A stretch of DNA of 62,714 bases, taken from contig WYBM01000029.1 in the NCBI GenBank assembly GCA_011525915.1, positions 1 to 62,714 of the forward strand, read 5' to 3'. The notes below the pieces were generated by a model. The model saw only the letters and a program-made list of their open reading frames with translations. It was not told the DNA's origin and did not search any database. The position numbers and the translations under genes are program-made. Each line of letters starts with the position of its first letter. The first letter of the stretch is position 1. The DNA is from Ardenticatenaceae bacterium (GTDB lineage: Bacteria > Chloroflexota > Anaerolineae > Promineifilales > Promineifilaceae). This document shows positions 32,774 to 48,400 of this stretch, in pieces.

Positions 32774-34933
32774 ATGTTAGCCTGTATCATTCATCGTTAT
32801 CGTCATGCTGTTTGGGGGGCGTCTTTGTTATTGATCTTAATGGGTGGTGTAGCCAGCCCGGCCAAGGCCGATGACCCGGTGGTGGTGATTGTGCAGGTGG
32901 CGGCAGGGGTGGATACGGCCGTATTGGCGGCCGACTACAACGCCACGGTAGTCAATCATCTGCCCACGCTGGCGCTGGCTCGCCTGCAAGGCAGCCAACC
33001 ACAACTGGCGGCCCAGTTAGCCGCCGATCCGCGGGTTCTGGCCGCCCATACGGATGGTGTCATGGTAGGGCAGCCCCGGCTGATTGGTGCTGTTAATGGC
33101 ACGATGGATGCTCAGCCCCGGCTGATTGGCGCCGTTGGCGACCCGGTGGCTTATTATGGCGAGCAGTGGGCTGTGAGCAAAATGAGGCTGCCCCAGGCTC
33201 ATGCCGTGTCTCAAGGGCAGGGCATCACCGTAGCCGTGTTAGATACGGGTGTTTTGCTTACCCACCCGCTGTTGTCTGGTCACCTGGTAGCCGGGTATGA
33301 CTTTGTAGATGATGACGCTGTTCCTGATGATGTCGCCGATGGGCTGGACGAGGACGGTGATGGGGTTGTAGACGAAGATGCCGGGCATGGCACCCATGTG
33401 GCGGGCATTGTCTTATTGGCGGCCCCCCAGGCCCACATCATGCCCGTGCGCATTTTTAACGATGAGGGTAAGGGTACCTATTTTGATGCCATCGCCGGCA
33501 TCGTTTATGCCGTTGATCATGGCGCAGACATCATTAACCTGAGCGGCAGCGGTCCAGATGACGTGCCTTTTATGGCCCAGGCCGTGGCCTATGCCGAATC
33601 TCAAGGGGTGGTGATTGTGGCTGCCGGGGGCGTCAATGCATTGGGGTATCCGGCGAGTTACAATGCTGTTATTTCCGTGGGCGCTGTCAACCAGGAGGAT
33701 TACCTGACGGACTTTTCTGATTTTGCCCAGATGGCTAACACCGTATATGCACCAGGATTATCTATTTTTTCTGGCTATCATGATGGCGACTATGCCTGGT
33801 GGACGGGTAATTCCATGGCCACGCCGCTTGTGACGGGCACGGCCGCCTTGTTGTTGGCCACAGGCAGTTGTGATGCCGTTTGTGTGCGCTCCACCATCGT
33901 AACCACGGCGCATGCTGTGGTCATTGACCCGGAAACTCAGATGCTTTACGGCCGTGTTGATGCCTTTGATGCTGTGGCGGCTGCTGCCAACCAGGGAGAT
34001 ATTGACCTTTCTGTGCAGTTAATGCACGGGAGTGGCCAGCCTGATGATCAAGACATTAAGCCTTACTTGAAGATCATCAATCACGGAAACTCAGTGCCCC
34101 TGGAGCAGCTAACGTTACGCTATTACTACACGCTGGAAGGCAATAGCAGCCAACAGTTCCACTGTGATTATGCCGCTGTAGGTTGCGGCCACATGACGGG
34201 TGTTTTTGGTCAGGTCACGGGCACAACGGAAGCTGACACATACCTGGAAGTTCGTTTTACGGCCGGCGCCGGTATCTTATTGGGCAACCATAACAGTGGG
34301 CCGCTACAGCTTCGCTTCAATAAGGAAAACTGGACAGCTTATAACGAAATGAATGATTATTCGCGCAACGGGGCTGCCGTTTATACCGAGACGTTAAACG
34401 TAGCTTTGTTCCATAACGGTGTACCGGTGTGGGGCACCCCACCGGGCAACCAACCGCCTCCACCTGCCCAGCCCCCACCACCCCCGGCACCGTATGGTTT
34501 GCGCGTCCAGTACCGCACGACAGATACGAACCCTAGCAACCAGGAGATGAAGCCCTTTTTACAACTGGTCAATGGGGGGGACACGGCCGTGCCTCTGTCT
34601 GTGCTGCGTGTGCGTTACTGGTTTACAGATCTGGACACGGCCGTGTCTCAGTTTCATTGTGATTATGCCGTTGTAGGGTGTGGGCACATGACGGCCGTTT
34701 TTGGCCGCGTCAGCGGGCAGCAATACGTAGAAATACAGTTTGCACCGGGGGCTGGTACGCTGTCTCCCGGCGGCCAGACAGGCGAAATACAGTTGCGCCT
34801 GCATCATACGGATTGGTCAGCCTATGATGAGACAAATGACTATTCCTATGCTCCCTCACTGACCACATTCACTGATTGGCAGTATGTGACCTTATATTAT
34901 AACGAGCAGCTGATATGGGGGGTGGCGCCGTAA
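32774..34933 (+). CDS. Secreted subtilisin-like protease with two CBM3 modules
   Basis: 719 residues. A signal peptide (~1-32) is followed by an inhibitor-like propeptide (~35-120), which holds a duplicated QPRLIGAV stretch. The S8 catalytic domain follows (~125-400), with triad Asp157 (VLDTG), His205 (GHGTHVAG) and Ser347 (GNSMATP), all intact. Two family-3 cellulose-binding-like modules fill ~405-560 and ~575-719; the second follows a Pro-rich linker. Each has the conserved RYY/W.T, HCDYA and NDYS elements. The protease would sit on cellulose outside the cell and could process cellulases, cell-wall proteins or competitors (inference). AAAGGAGAAG precedes the ATG. It follows the CHAT gene by 36 bases. 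Confidence 0.9.
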   Translation: MLACIIHRYRHAVWGASLLLILMGGVASPAKADDPVVVIVQVAAGVDTAVLAADYNATVVNHLPTLALARLQGSQPQLAAQLAADPRVLAAHTDGVMVGQPRLIGAVNGTMDAQPRLIGAVGDPVAYYGEQWAVSKMRLPQAHAVSQGQGITVAVLDTGVLLTHPLLSGHLVAGYDFVDDDAVPDDVADGLDEDGDGVVDEDAGHGTHVAGIVLLAAPQAHIMPVRIFNDEGKGTYFDAIAGIVYAVDHGADIINLSGSGPDDVPFMAQAVAYAESQGVVIVAAGGVNALGYPASYNAVISVGAVNQEDYLTDFSDFAQMANTVYAPGLSIFSGYHDGDYAWWTGNSMATPLVTGTAALLLATGSCDAVCVRSTIVTTAHAVVIDPETQMLYGRVDAFDAVAAAANQGDIDLSVQLMHGSGQPDDQDIKPYLKIINHGNSVPLEQLTLRYYYTLEGNSSQQFHCDYAAVGCGHMTGVFGQVTGTTEADTYLEVRFTAGAGILLGNHNSGPLQLRFNKENWTAYNEMNDYSRNGAAVYTETLNVALFHNGVPVWGTPPGNQPPPPAQPPPPPAPYGLRVQYRTTDTNPSNQEMKPFLQLVNGGDTAVPLSVLRVRYWFTDLDTAVSQFHCDYAVVGCGHMTAVFGRVSGQQYVEIQFAPGAGTLSPGGQTGEIQLRLHHTDWSAYDETNDYSYAPSLTTFTDWQYVTLYYNEQLIWGVAP

Positions 34934-35017
34934 CCAGGTAACCTTTTACAGGCAGAACATGAGAAAGTCGGCGGCCCCACCTGACCATCGGCTTCACAAA
35001 TTCAGCCAAAATTGCGT

Positions 35018-35080
35018 GTATTTATTTTGTCCCTTTTGCTACTGTTAGATAAACCGCATAACATTTTTGAACAGAACAAG
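35018..35080 (+). promoter_or_regulatory. Copy of the 29068 regulatory motif upstream of the cellulase gene
   Basis: A segment of about 60 bases resembles 29068-29130: a TGTATTT run, then CTACTGTTAG followed by ATAAACCGC (35039-35057; one mismatch), then an AT-rich tail. AGATAAACCG occurs again, exactly, at 57047-57056, ahead of the secreted metalloprotease gene. No function is known; it is a candidate site for a shared regulator. The rest of the 34934-35210 gap shows an AT-rich tract with a possible -10 (TATTAT, 35192-35197). Confidence 0.45.
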
Positions 35081-35168
35081 AAGTAGCCACAATCTATGGT
35101 GTTCATATGGTGTACCTGGTGAGGGGGTACGGCCGTGTCTGCTGCCTGTTGAGCAGCTAAGGAGGTGA

Positions 35169-40259
<5,091 letters not shown>

Positions 40260-40261
40260 AA

Positions 40262-40354
40262 GGAGCCGCACTTCCCTGGAACTGATGGCGACTTCTTCGG
40301 CCGTTTCTGGGGAAGTGCTCCTGGTGGGGGTTGTAAACACAACCCCCACTTTTT
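40262..40354 (+). terminator. Two hairpins with U-tract after the cellulase gene
   Basis: GCACTTCCC (40268-40276) pairs with GGGAAGTGC (40310-40318). It is followed by a textbook terminator: GTGGGGGTTGT (40324-40334) pairs with ACAACCCCCAC (40339-40349), loop AAAC, then TTTTT. So the LPMO gene, 18 bases further on, probably needs its own promoter or partial readthrough. Confidence 0.85.
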
Positions 40355-40372
40355 CATGCGAAGGAGCGTAAA

Positions 40373-42319
40373 ATGTTGCGAAAGATTCTGTGTAGTTTCC
40401 TTGTACTTGGTCTATTGATCTTTATTGGTGTGGCCTCGTTCCATTGGGCACGGGCGCATGGGTCCATGGAAAACCCCCTCAGCCGCGTTTATGCCTGTTA
40501 CCTGGAAAACCCGGAAACGCCAGACACCTTAGCCTGCCGTGATGCGATTATTACCGGGGGTTCGCAGGCAGTCTATGATTGGAATGAAGTCAATATCCCC
40601 AATGCGGCGGGCAACCATCAGGCGCTTATTCCAGACGGCAAGTTGTGCAGCGCCGGCCGCGCCAAATATGCCGCCTTTGACCAGCCGCGCACCGATTGGG
40701 CCAGAACCATACTGCCGGCCAGCGGCATGTACACCTTTCTGTTTAATGCCTACGTGCCCCACAATCAGGGATACTTTGAACTCTACGTGACTAAAAACGG
40801 TTATGACTTTTCAGCGCCTTTAAAGTGGTCAGATGTAGAGCGCTTCGCCACCATTGTAGAGCCGCCGATTGTGGATGGGAACTATGTGATGCCGGTGTCA
40901 TTGCCATCTGGTAAGAGCGGGCACCATGTTATTTATGCCATCTGGCAGCGAAACGACAGCCCGGAAGCTTTTTATTCCTGTTCCGACGTCTGGTTTGGCA
41001 GTGCACCCACGCCCATACCCACGGCCGTTCCCGCTTGTACATCACCGGCCTGGAACACCAGCGTGGTATACCAAACGGGTGATACGGTGTCCCATAACGG
41101 CCGTGAATGGCTGGCAAAATGGAGCAACGCTAATACGGAACCCAGCACTATCGGCACCACAAACCCCTGGCAAATTGAGGCATACTGCCAACCCGGTGGC
41201 TCGGCCACCCCCACCCCGGCAGTGACCACAACCCCGCCCACATCCCCGCCGCCCACGTCGCCGCCAGCCGGGGTGTGTGCTGTCAATTACACTGTTGCCA
41301 ACCAGTGGAACAACGGTTTCCAGGCCACTGTCACGGTGACGAATAACGGGGCAGCACCGATAGCCGGGTGGCAGCTGGGGTGGATACACGCGCTGGGCCA
41401 ACAAGTGACCTCTGCCTGGAACGCCGCAGTTTTTCAAAGTGGCGCTAATGTCACCGCCAGCAACCCGGCCGCCCATTGGAATGGCACCATTGGGGCCAAC
41501 GGTGGCACGGTAACGTTTGGCTTTCAGGGAACACACACTGGGATGGTCGCCGTGCCTGACACCTTCACCTTAAATGGGGTGGCGTGCAATGAGCCGGGGC
41601 AAACACCAACGCCCACACACACAGCCACAGCTACTTTGACACCGTCCTCTACCCCCACCAGCAGCGTGACACCCTCTCCCACGCCAACCTGCCCGCCGCC
41701 GATCACTGCTACGCCGGAAAACTTCATCGTCAACACCGGGCCGTCACCGACCAGTGAGATGACCACAACGATTACGGCCTACCTGGGAAATGGGGAATGG
41801 GTCACGGCCGTTGGTCCCGCAGGCACAGTCACCGACACTGAACCTCCCTTTGAGCTGGTGGTGCCGCTGCAGCCAAACAGCAGCAACACTGTCCAGGTCA
41901 ACGGCCGTGTGCGTGCCTTATATGACAGCAATGGCTGTTTCCGCGCCGGTGGTTATACCTTAACACGCACGGTTACCGTTGTGCAGCAAGGCGACCCCGG
42001 CAGTACCTGCACGGTCAATTATGCTGTCAGCAATGCGTGGGGCAGCGGTTTTGTGGCCAATGTGACTATCCTAAACACCGGCGCCACCCCCATCAATGGC
42101 TGGCAACTGGGCTGGAACTTTGCCGGCAACCAGACCATTACGAACCTGTGGAACGGTAACCCTACGCAAACCGGCCAGGCTGTATCCGTCACAAACGCCG
42201 CCTGGAACGGGAACATCCCGGCCAATAGTTCCGTCAGCTTTGGCTTCCAGGCTGCGTACAGCGGCAGCAATGTCATCCCCACCAATTTTCTGTTAAATGG
42301 GCAGGCGTGCAGCCACTAG
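40373..42319 (+). CDS. AA10 lytic polysaccharide monooxygenase with CBM5/12 and two CBM2 modules
   Basis: 648 residues. The signal peptide ends in ARA just before His29, which becomes the N-terminal copper ligand after cleavage. The AA10 domain (~29-213) has the second ligand His in SGHHVIYAIWQ (184/185). A CBM5/12-like chitin/cellulose module follows (~223-270), then a Pro/Thr linker, CBM2 (~300-405), a long Ser/Thr/Pro linker, a beta-rich domain I do not recognise (~445-540), and a C-terminal CBM2 (~545-648). It oxidatively cuts crystalline cellulose or chitin; neighbouring cellulases favour cellulose. GAAGGAGCG before the ATG supports the start. Confidence 0.92.
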   Translation: MLRKILCSFLVLGLLIFIGVASFHWARAHGSMENPLSRVYACYLENPETPDTLACRDAIITGGSQAVYDWNEVNIPNAAGNHQALIPDGKLCSAGRAKYAAFDQPRTDWARTILPASGMYTFLFNAYVPHNQGYFELYVTKNGYDFSAPLKWSDVERFATIVEPPIVDGNYVMPVSLPSGKSGHHVIYAIWQRNDSPEAFYSCSDVWFGSAPTPIPTAVPACTSPAWNTSVVYQTGDTVSHNGREWLAKWSNANTEPSTIGTTNPWQIEAYCQPGGSATPTPAVTTTPPTSPPPTSPPAGVCAVNYTVANQWNNGFQATVTVTNNGAAPIAGWQLGWIHALGQQVTSAWNAAVFQSGANVTASNPAAHWNGTIGANGGTVTFGFQGTHTGMVAVPDTFTLNGVACNEPGQTPTPTHTATATLTPSSTPTSSVTPSPTPTCPPPITATPENFIVNTGPSPTSEMTTTITAYLGNGEWVTAVGPAGTVTDTEPPFELVVPLQPNSSNTVQVNGRVRALYDSNGCFRAGGYTLTRTVTVVQQGDPGSTCTVNYAVSNAWGSGFVANVTILNTGATPINGWQLGWNFAGNQTITNLWNGNPTQTGQAVSVTNAAWNGNIPANSSVSFGFQAAYSGSNVIPTNFLLNGQACSH

Positions 42320-42455
42320 TATCAGTAATCAGCGTACAGCAAGTATGGGAAATATCCGGTTGCGGCGGGAGGTTCTCAGCGACAACATATAAGGCTTGAA
42401 TCTGCTCGCCGCGCCTGATTTCTTTGGCAATTATACCTGCCTACCAACCATAATT
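42318..42455 (+). other. Intergenic gap with partial ACTGANN heptad foldback arm
   Basis: CTAGTATCAGT and nearby bases (42317-42342) match the left arm of the foldback at 54329. The opposite arm is not evident, so this is a partial copy. The remainder of the gap between the convergent LPMO and YD-repeat genes holds nothing I recognise. Confidence 0.5.
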
Positions 42456-45400
42456 TTAATTGAGCAGTATCGGCAGCATAGGCTGCGGTTTTGGGTTCGC
42501 TTTTTCCATGAAGTCATCGTGCAAGTCCTTTATAAAATCGGAGATAATGGAACCATTGCAGCGACAACCCTGGTCTTCTGCTTCCTGATTTGCCGAGCTT
42601 GTGCCTGCTAACTGGCCAAGTCCATCTGACACCATCTTGCTAAACCGGTTAGACGCCAGAGCAGAGGCGACTACGTCATCAAAGCCATTCCCTACTGCCC
42701 CGCCAACGCCACCGGCGATGGTATCCACGGCAACCTGCGTCCAGTTGATACTACCTTGATGCTGTTGGGTGGCAACGCTTTGAGCAAGACTGGCACCAGC
42801 GCCAATGAGCACGTTTCCACCTACTTGTAATACAGGCACAAGCGACGGGTTGACCAGCTCAGGTTGCGCGATGGCCTCGCCAAACGCACCACCAGCCAGT
42901 CCGGCTATAGCCCCGACCCCCCCGGCAATGGCTACTTCCGTCCAATCAATACAAGAAATGTACCAGTCATTGGCCTCCAGTTGGTCCAGGATATTCATAC
43001 CGGCGCCCACCACTGCCCCAGCAGCCATGGCCGCAAGCGGATTTTCCCCTGTCTGGTCAATCAAATTGACAGGATCGCTCAGGACGTAATTGTAAAAATT
43101 GGTGTCGCCACCATCAAAGCCAAGCGGATCTTTACCTGTCCAGCGGCCGGTCATTGGATCGTAGTCGCGTGCGCCAAAACGGACGAGCCCAGTGTCTGAG
43201 TCGTAAAGCCCACCGGCAAAACCGAAGGGCTGGAAGCCAGGGTTGGTGTCGCCTGTCACGTTGCCAAAAGCATCATAGGTGAGACGCTGGACTATCTGGC
43301 CGGTGACTGTGTCTACCACCAGGCGCGGGCTGCCCAGGTGATCGGTGATCATGCGGTACAGCTTCCCTTCTTTAACTATATAGTCCGGAACATGGGTGCG
43401 GCTGGCATAGATAAAGCGCGCTACAATTTGTCCGTTGGCATCTACTTGAGCCACTGGTTCATACTGATCACGGTAGAGAAATCCTTGCGTGAGCACGCCA
43501 TTCACTTGTTTGCCAATACGACGATAACGGCCGTCTACAACATACGTGATCTCTGTACCGTCAGGCAGCGTCACCCGGCGTAGGCCACCCAAGGGGTCAT
43601 AGCCATAAGTGGTGGCTTTACCAGTGCTGGTATCGGTCTTTAATTGCAAGAAACCGGCGTCGGTGTAGTTATAGGCGTAGGGACCGTAAGTCAGTAATTG
43701 GTCCTGCGCGTTATAAGTGGCCGTGACAACAGTGCCGTTGGCGTCTGCAGCGCTGAGACGATTGCTGTTGGCGTCATAGGTATAAACGGCCATCACCGCG
43801 CCATTTTCTGTAACCTGAACCAGGCGACCGACGCCGTCGTAGACATAGGCCATGCTTGTGGTGAGGCCATCTATTACCTCTGTCTTGCCGGTAATACGCC
43901 CTAAGGCATCATAGGTGTAGTTGGCGGCCAGGACGGCCGTTTCAGAAATAGTGGCCTGGTACGTTACCAACTCACCATACCCATTGTAGGTACGGTTATC
44001 CGCAGTGATGCCCAGTGTGGTGCCCTGTAGCAGCCCGGTCTGCGGGTCACGTGCCAGGGCCAGGTTACCTGCTTGCGCCAGTCGCCCGGCCGCATCGTAG
44101 CCAAAGCTCAGGGTATCATCGCCGTTCACCGCTTCTGCTACCAGGCGGTACCCTGTATCGTAAGTGCGCTGTACACTGCCGGCAACTGGTCCCTGCCATA
44201 CCTCTGCCACAGGCAAAAGTCCCTCATACACGTAGTTGAGAGTAGTGCCGTCAGTCGTGGCAATTTCAGTCAATGTGCCAATATCATTGTCATAGGCATA
44301 GGTAACGCTTGCATCCTGATGGGCGACCGCGCCCAGGCGGCCAGCGTCATCGTAGCCAAAAGTGACCGTGGTACCTTCAACATAGGTGAGTTGGGTGAGT
44401 TGCCCGCCGGCATTGTACTCATAGGTGAGGGTGTGTGCAGGGCCAGACTCCGTGGGCATGGTGTAAGAGGCCACCTGGCCCAGTGGCGTGTAGGTTAGCG
44501 TGTGGACAGCATCGCCCGGCGACGTTAAGGTTAACAGGCGTCCCATCGCGTCATAAGCGAACGCAGCCTGTCGCTGGCCCGGCAGCGTCTGGGTGATCAC
44601 CTGGCCGGCCAGATCGTAAGCATAGCGTGTTGTGCGGGAGAGAGGGTCACGAACTTCAATTAAGTTGCCTTGTTCATTGTAAAGGTAATGCCAGGCACGT
44701 TCCCCCTGAATAGCGTGCGCCAATTGCCCAGAAATATTGTAGGTAAGCGTCAATGGGTAAAAACCGGCAATGTCCACGGCCGTGACACGACCAGCCAGAT
44801 GATAACTCAAGTCAAGGGTACCGCTCAGCGGATCGGCCACCCGCACCAGCTGCCCACCCTGGTCATACTGAAAGGTCGTGGTAAAGCCATAGGTATCTAC
44901 CAGGGCCGCTGGCTGCCCAACTTCATTGTAAGCCAGGTGGGTCAGGCCACCACGGCCGTTGCTAACCGTACTCACATCCCCGGCGGCATTGTAGCCAAGG
45001 GTAACTGCCAGGCCAGCCTGGTTGGTGATAGCGGTCAGCATGTTACGCCAGTTACCCTGGTCAGTGTAGGTGAACTGTTGTGTTTGTCCGGCCGGATTGG
45101 TAATTTGCACCAGATTGGCGCCATCGTAGGCAAACTGGTAGCTGTGACCCAGGGGAGTGGTATAGGTTATGGGGCGTGACCAGAAATTGTTGATCTCATA
45201 AGCGATGGTTGTGGTCTGGCTGAGGGGATCAGTAATAGCAATTGGCCGTCCCCAACCATCATAAGTGATCCTGGTCTGGTAGCCCAGCGCATCTTCAATG
45301 CGTGTGGGTAGGCGGGCATTGTTGTACTCACGATAATGGATGGATGCGCCCATTGGGTTGACAACCTGGCGCAGCAGGCCATCAATCCCGTAAACGTACG

Positions 45401-48400
45401 TGGTTTGTGCGCCAGTCGGTTGCACCCTCACTGTGGTTGTCAGCGCGTCTGTGCCGGTCAGATATGTAAACGCCAAATCTTCCCCACGATTGTTGATCTG
45501 CGTGACTACACGGCCGCCATCGTCATAGGCATTGTTGAAGACCACAGTGCCAGCCGCATCTACTTTTGTAAGCAGATAGGTTTCCTGGTAAGCATATGTG
45601 GCAACACCACCACGGGCATTGGTGACCGTAGCCAGTTGGCCGGTTTCCTCATAACTAAACGTTACGCGACGGCCTTCGTTATCTTCAAGCAGGATCATGC
45701 GGTAGGGCTCGTAGTAATCGTAACCAAACCAGAGATAGCGTTCACCGGGGGCATCCACACGAGCCAGGCGGCTGCCGGTTTTGCCATTGTAGGTATAGGT
45801 TTCGTAAGTCATCCAGATCAGGTTGCCGTTGGCGTCTTGCTGTGCTGTGAGGCGACCCTGATCGTCAAAAAGATCCAGGCGCTGGTCGGGATAGAGCAGC
45901 ATCCAGCCACCGCCAGGGCGTTTGATGAGTCGCTGGCGCACCCCTTCGTGGGCAGCATAAACGTCACTGCCCACGTCTTGGTATAACAAATAAGAGCCGC
46001 GCGGGCGGCGTACCATCACGTACCCGTCATTTAGCGGCGTCACAGCCAGCTCAAAGTTGTGCACCCACCCTGCTCCTAAGGGTGCTCGGCCATGTCCCAG
46101 CGTCAGGCTGTGGTAAGTGCGTTCAAAACGCAGCGCCACACCCTGGCAGCCAGTCGCCAGGCCCAAGTCAGACTCGGTCAGGTAAAAAGCGCCAGAACGA
46201 GTGTCTATGGGATCCCCCACGGAGACTGCTCCCTGGCTGCTATCACATTCAGGCGTGTCATCTAAAAAGGTGTTTGCGGCAAATTTGACACGAAAGGGAT
46301 CCACCATGTTTCCCCCGGCCGCGATATCCATGTGTACCCCCTGAGTGCCTGCGGGTGCTGGGGCCGCCAACCGGGGTGACATCCAGGCATTCGTTTCGCC
46401 CTGCAAACGGTTTGCTGCTTCCGTACAACCGATTCCATCTACGACAAAAGCAGCCGGGTCTGTCTCTGGGGACGGGCCACTCAACCCACCGCCTGAGTAT
46501 CGCTGGCTTGTTAACACGTTTTCCCAAGCAAGATACACACAACCGTAAAATGTAAACCAGTGCGGGCTAGACCCAGGAATGAAATCAGCACGACCTTGAA
46601 CCATGTACAGCGTACCCGGGCGGGCGGGAACAGCCTGATCAGGCTTCCCTTCCCAGTTATTGGAGTCTAGCTCTATTTCACCAATGAAGGGGGTGCCCCA
46701 TGATAGGGGAATGGGTGGTGGAGCGGCGAGAGGGGGAATATCTTGCGGCGGCGGTGGCGGCGCCGGGGGAACCGGGGCCATCACAAATGGATTGGTGACT
46801 GTAACGGTGATGGGTTGAGAGCGACGAGAAGGATCGTTGGTGTCTACGACCTGGAGGCGACCCTGACCAACCTCATTAAAATGCAGCGATAGTTGAATGA
46901 TGCCATCATCTTCGTCGGTGAAAGTATAGGTGTCTTGATAGGAGTGGGAGAGTGTGCTGCTGATGTAAATGCTGCTGTAAAAATCAGTGATCCGGTCATC
47001 AGGATCAGGGTTGGTCACGGCCGGATCATGAACCAACACGCTCAAGGTAGCCGGATCATAAACAATAACTGGATTGGGAGCCAGGAAAACATCGTAAGTG
47101 ACAGCTTTGATCAGTGCTGTGGCTGTTGTCTGGCGTGAGGTGTCTGCCCGGTCAACAATGATGATAGATTGGTTGCCAGCGGCACGGAATCCCCAGTTTG
47201 AGAATGTATGGCGTCCGGCATCAGCTTGTGTAAAGGTATAGTCGGGAATGCCACCCAGAGGAGATTGTGGCAGGCCCAGGGTGGGCACAGAAGGATTGAT
47301 GTCCAGGCTGCCGCGATAACCAGGCACCAGATTCCCGCCTGTGTCACGGGCTTCTACCGTGAGAGATAAACTCTTTTGATAGACATATGATGATGTTGGT
47401 GTAATCCAGGCCTGCAAGATGATTTCTTGGATGTTGACGGCGTTGGAGGTGGTTTGCCGGCTGGTATCGTTACGGTCGATGATGGTAATGGTCTGGGACC
47501 CGGCCGCATTAAAAGCGAAACTTGAAAATAGATGGCGTCCGCCATCGGCTTCACTAAAAACATAGTCGGGAATGCCACTCAGAGGAGATTGCGGCAAGCC
47601 AGTGGTTGACGAAGAAGGATTAACATCCAGTTCACCCCGGTAACCAGGTACAAGGTTGCCGTTGGCATCCTGTGCCTCTACGATCAACGCTAAAATTGGC
47701 TCACCTGCGAAGGCTGTGGTGGGGCTGATGACGGCCGATAGCCATACAGGTTCCACGATGACAAGGTTACTGGTGGTTTCAAGCATGGGATCGACCGTAT
47801 CATATATGTAAATGGTTTGTGTGCCGTCTACGTTAAAGCCAAAGTCAGTAAAAACATGACGGCCACCGTCGGCTTCGGTAAAGGTGTAGTCCGGTCGGAA
47901 GCGCAAGTCTGGCAGGCCACTGATGGAAACCGAAGGATCAAATTCGATACCGCCCCGGTAGGCTGTGGCGAGATCACCATAGGCATCTCTGGCCTCGACA
48001 ATCATCGTGAGCGAACGGTCACCAGCATGGGAGAGGGTGGGGCTGATGATGGCGTGAAGAGAAACGGCCGTGCCGGGCGGGGGAAGCGAGGGTGTGGGAG
48101 ACGGTGTATTGGGGGGCAAAGGGGTTGAAGTAGGTGTATAAGTTGGTGTGTTGGATGGCACATTCGTTGGTGAAGGCATGGGTGAGTTCGTGACTGTAGG
48201 CGTGGGGGTACTCTCTGGACTGCCCTTTACCACGGTTATGGCATCAATGAACAGATCACCAGTGCCACTTGCAGAGCCATCCCAGAACAAATCAAACATG
48301 CAGCTATCAATAGGGTTTATGTTAAGTGGATGACAGATAAAAATGTCTGTTCCGTCGCCACTGAGGCCATCAATGGTAAATGTGCCTTTGGTACTCAGGT

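Noticed and set aside
42396..42611. 71-residue plus-strand open frame as immunity gene for the YD-repeat protein
   Set aside because: It overlaps the end of the YD-repeat gene on the opposite strand, has no RBS and no recognisable immunity fold.
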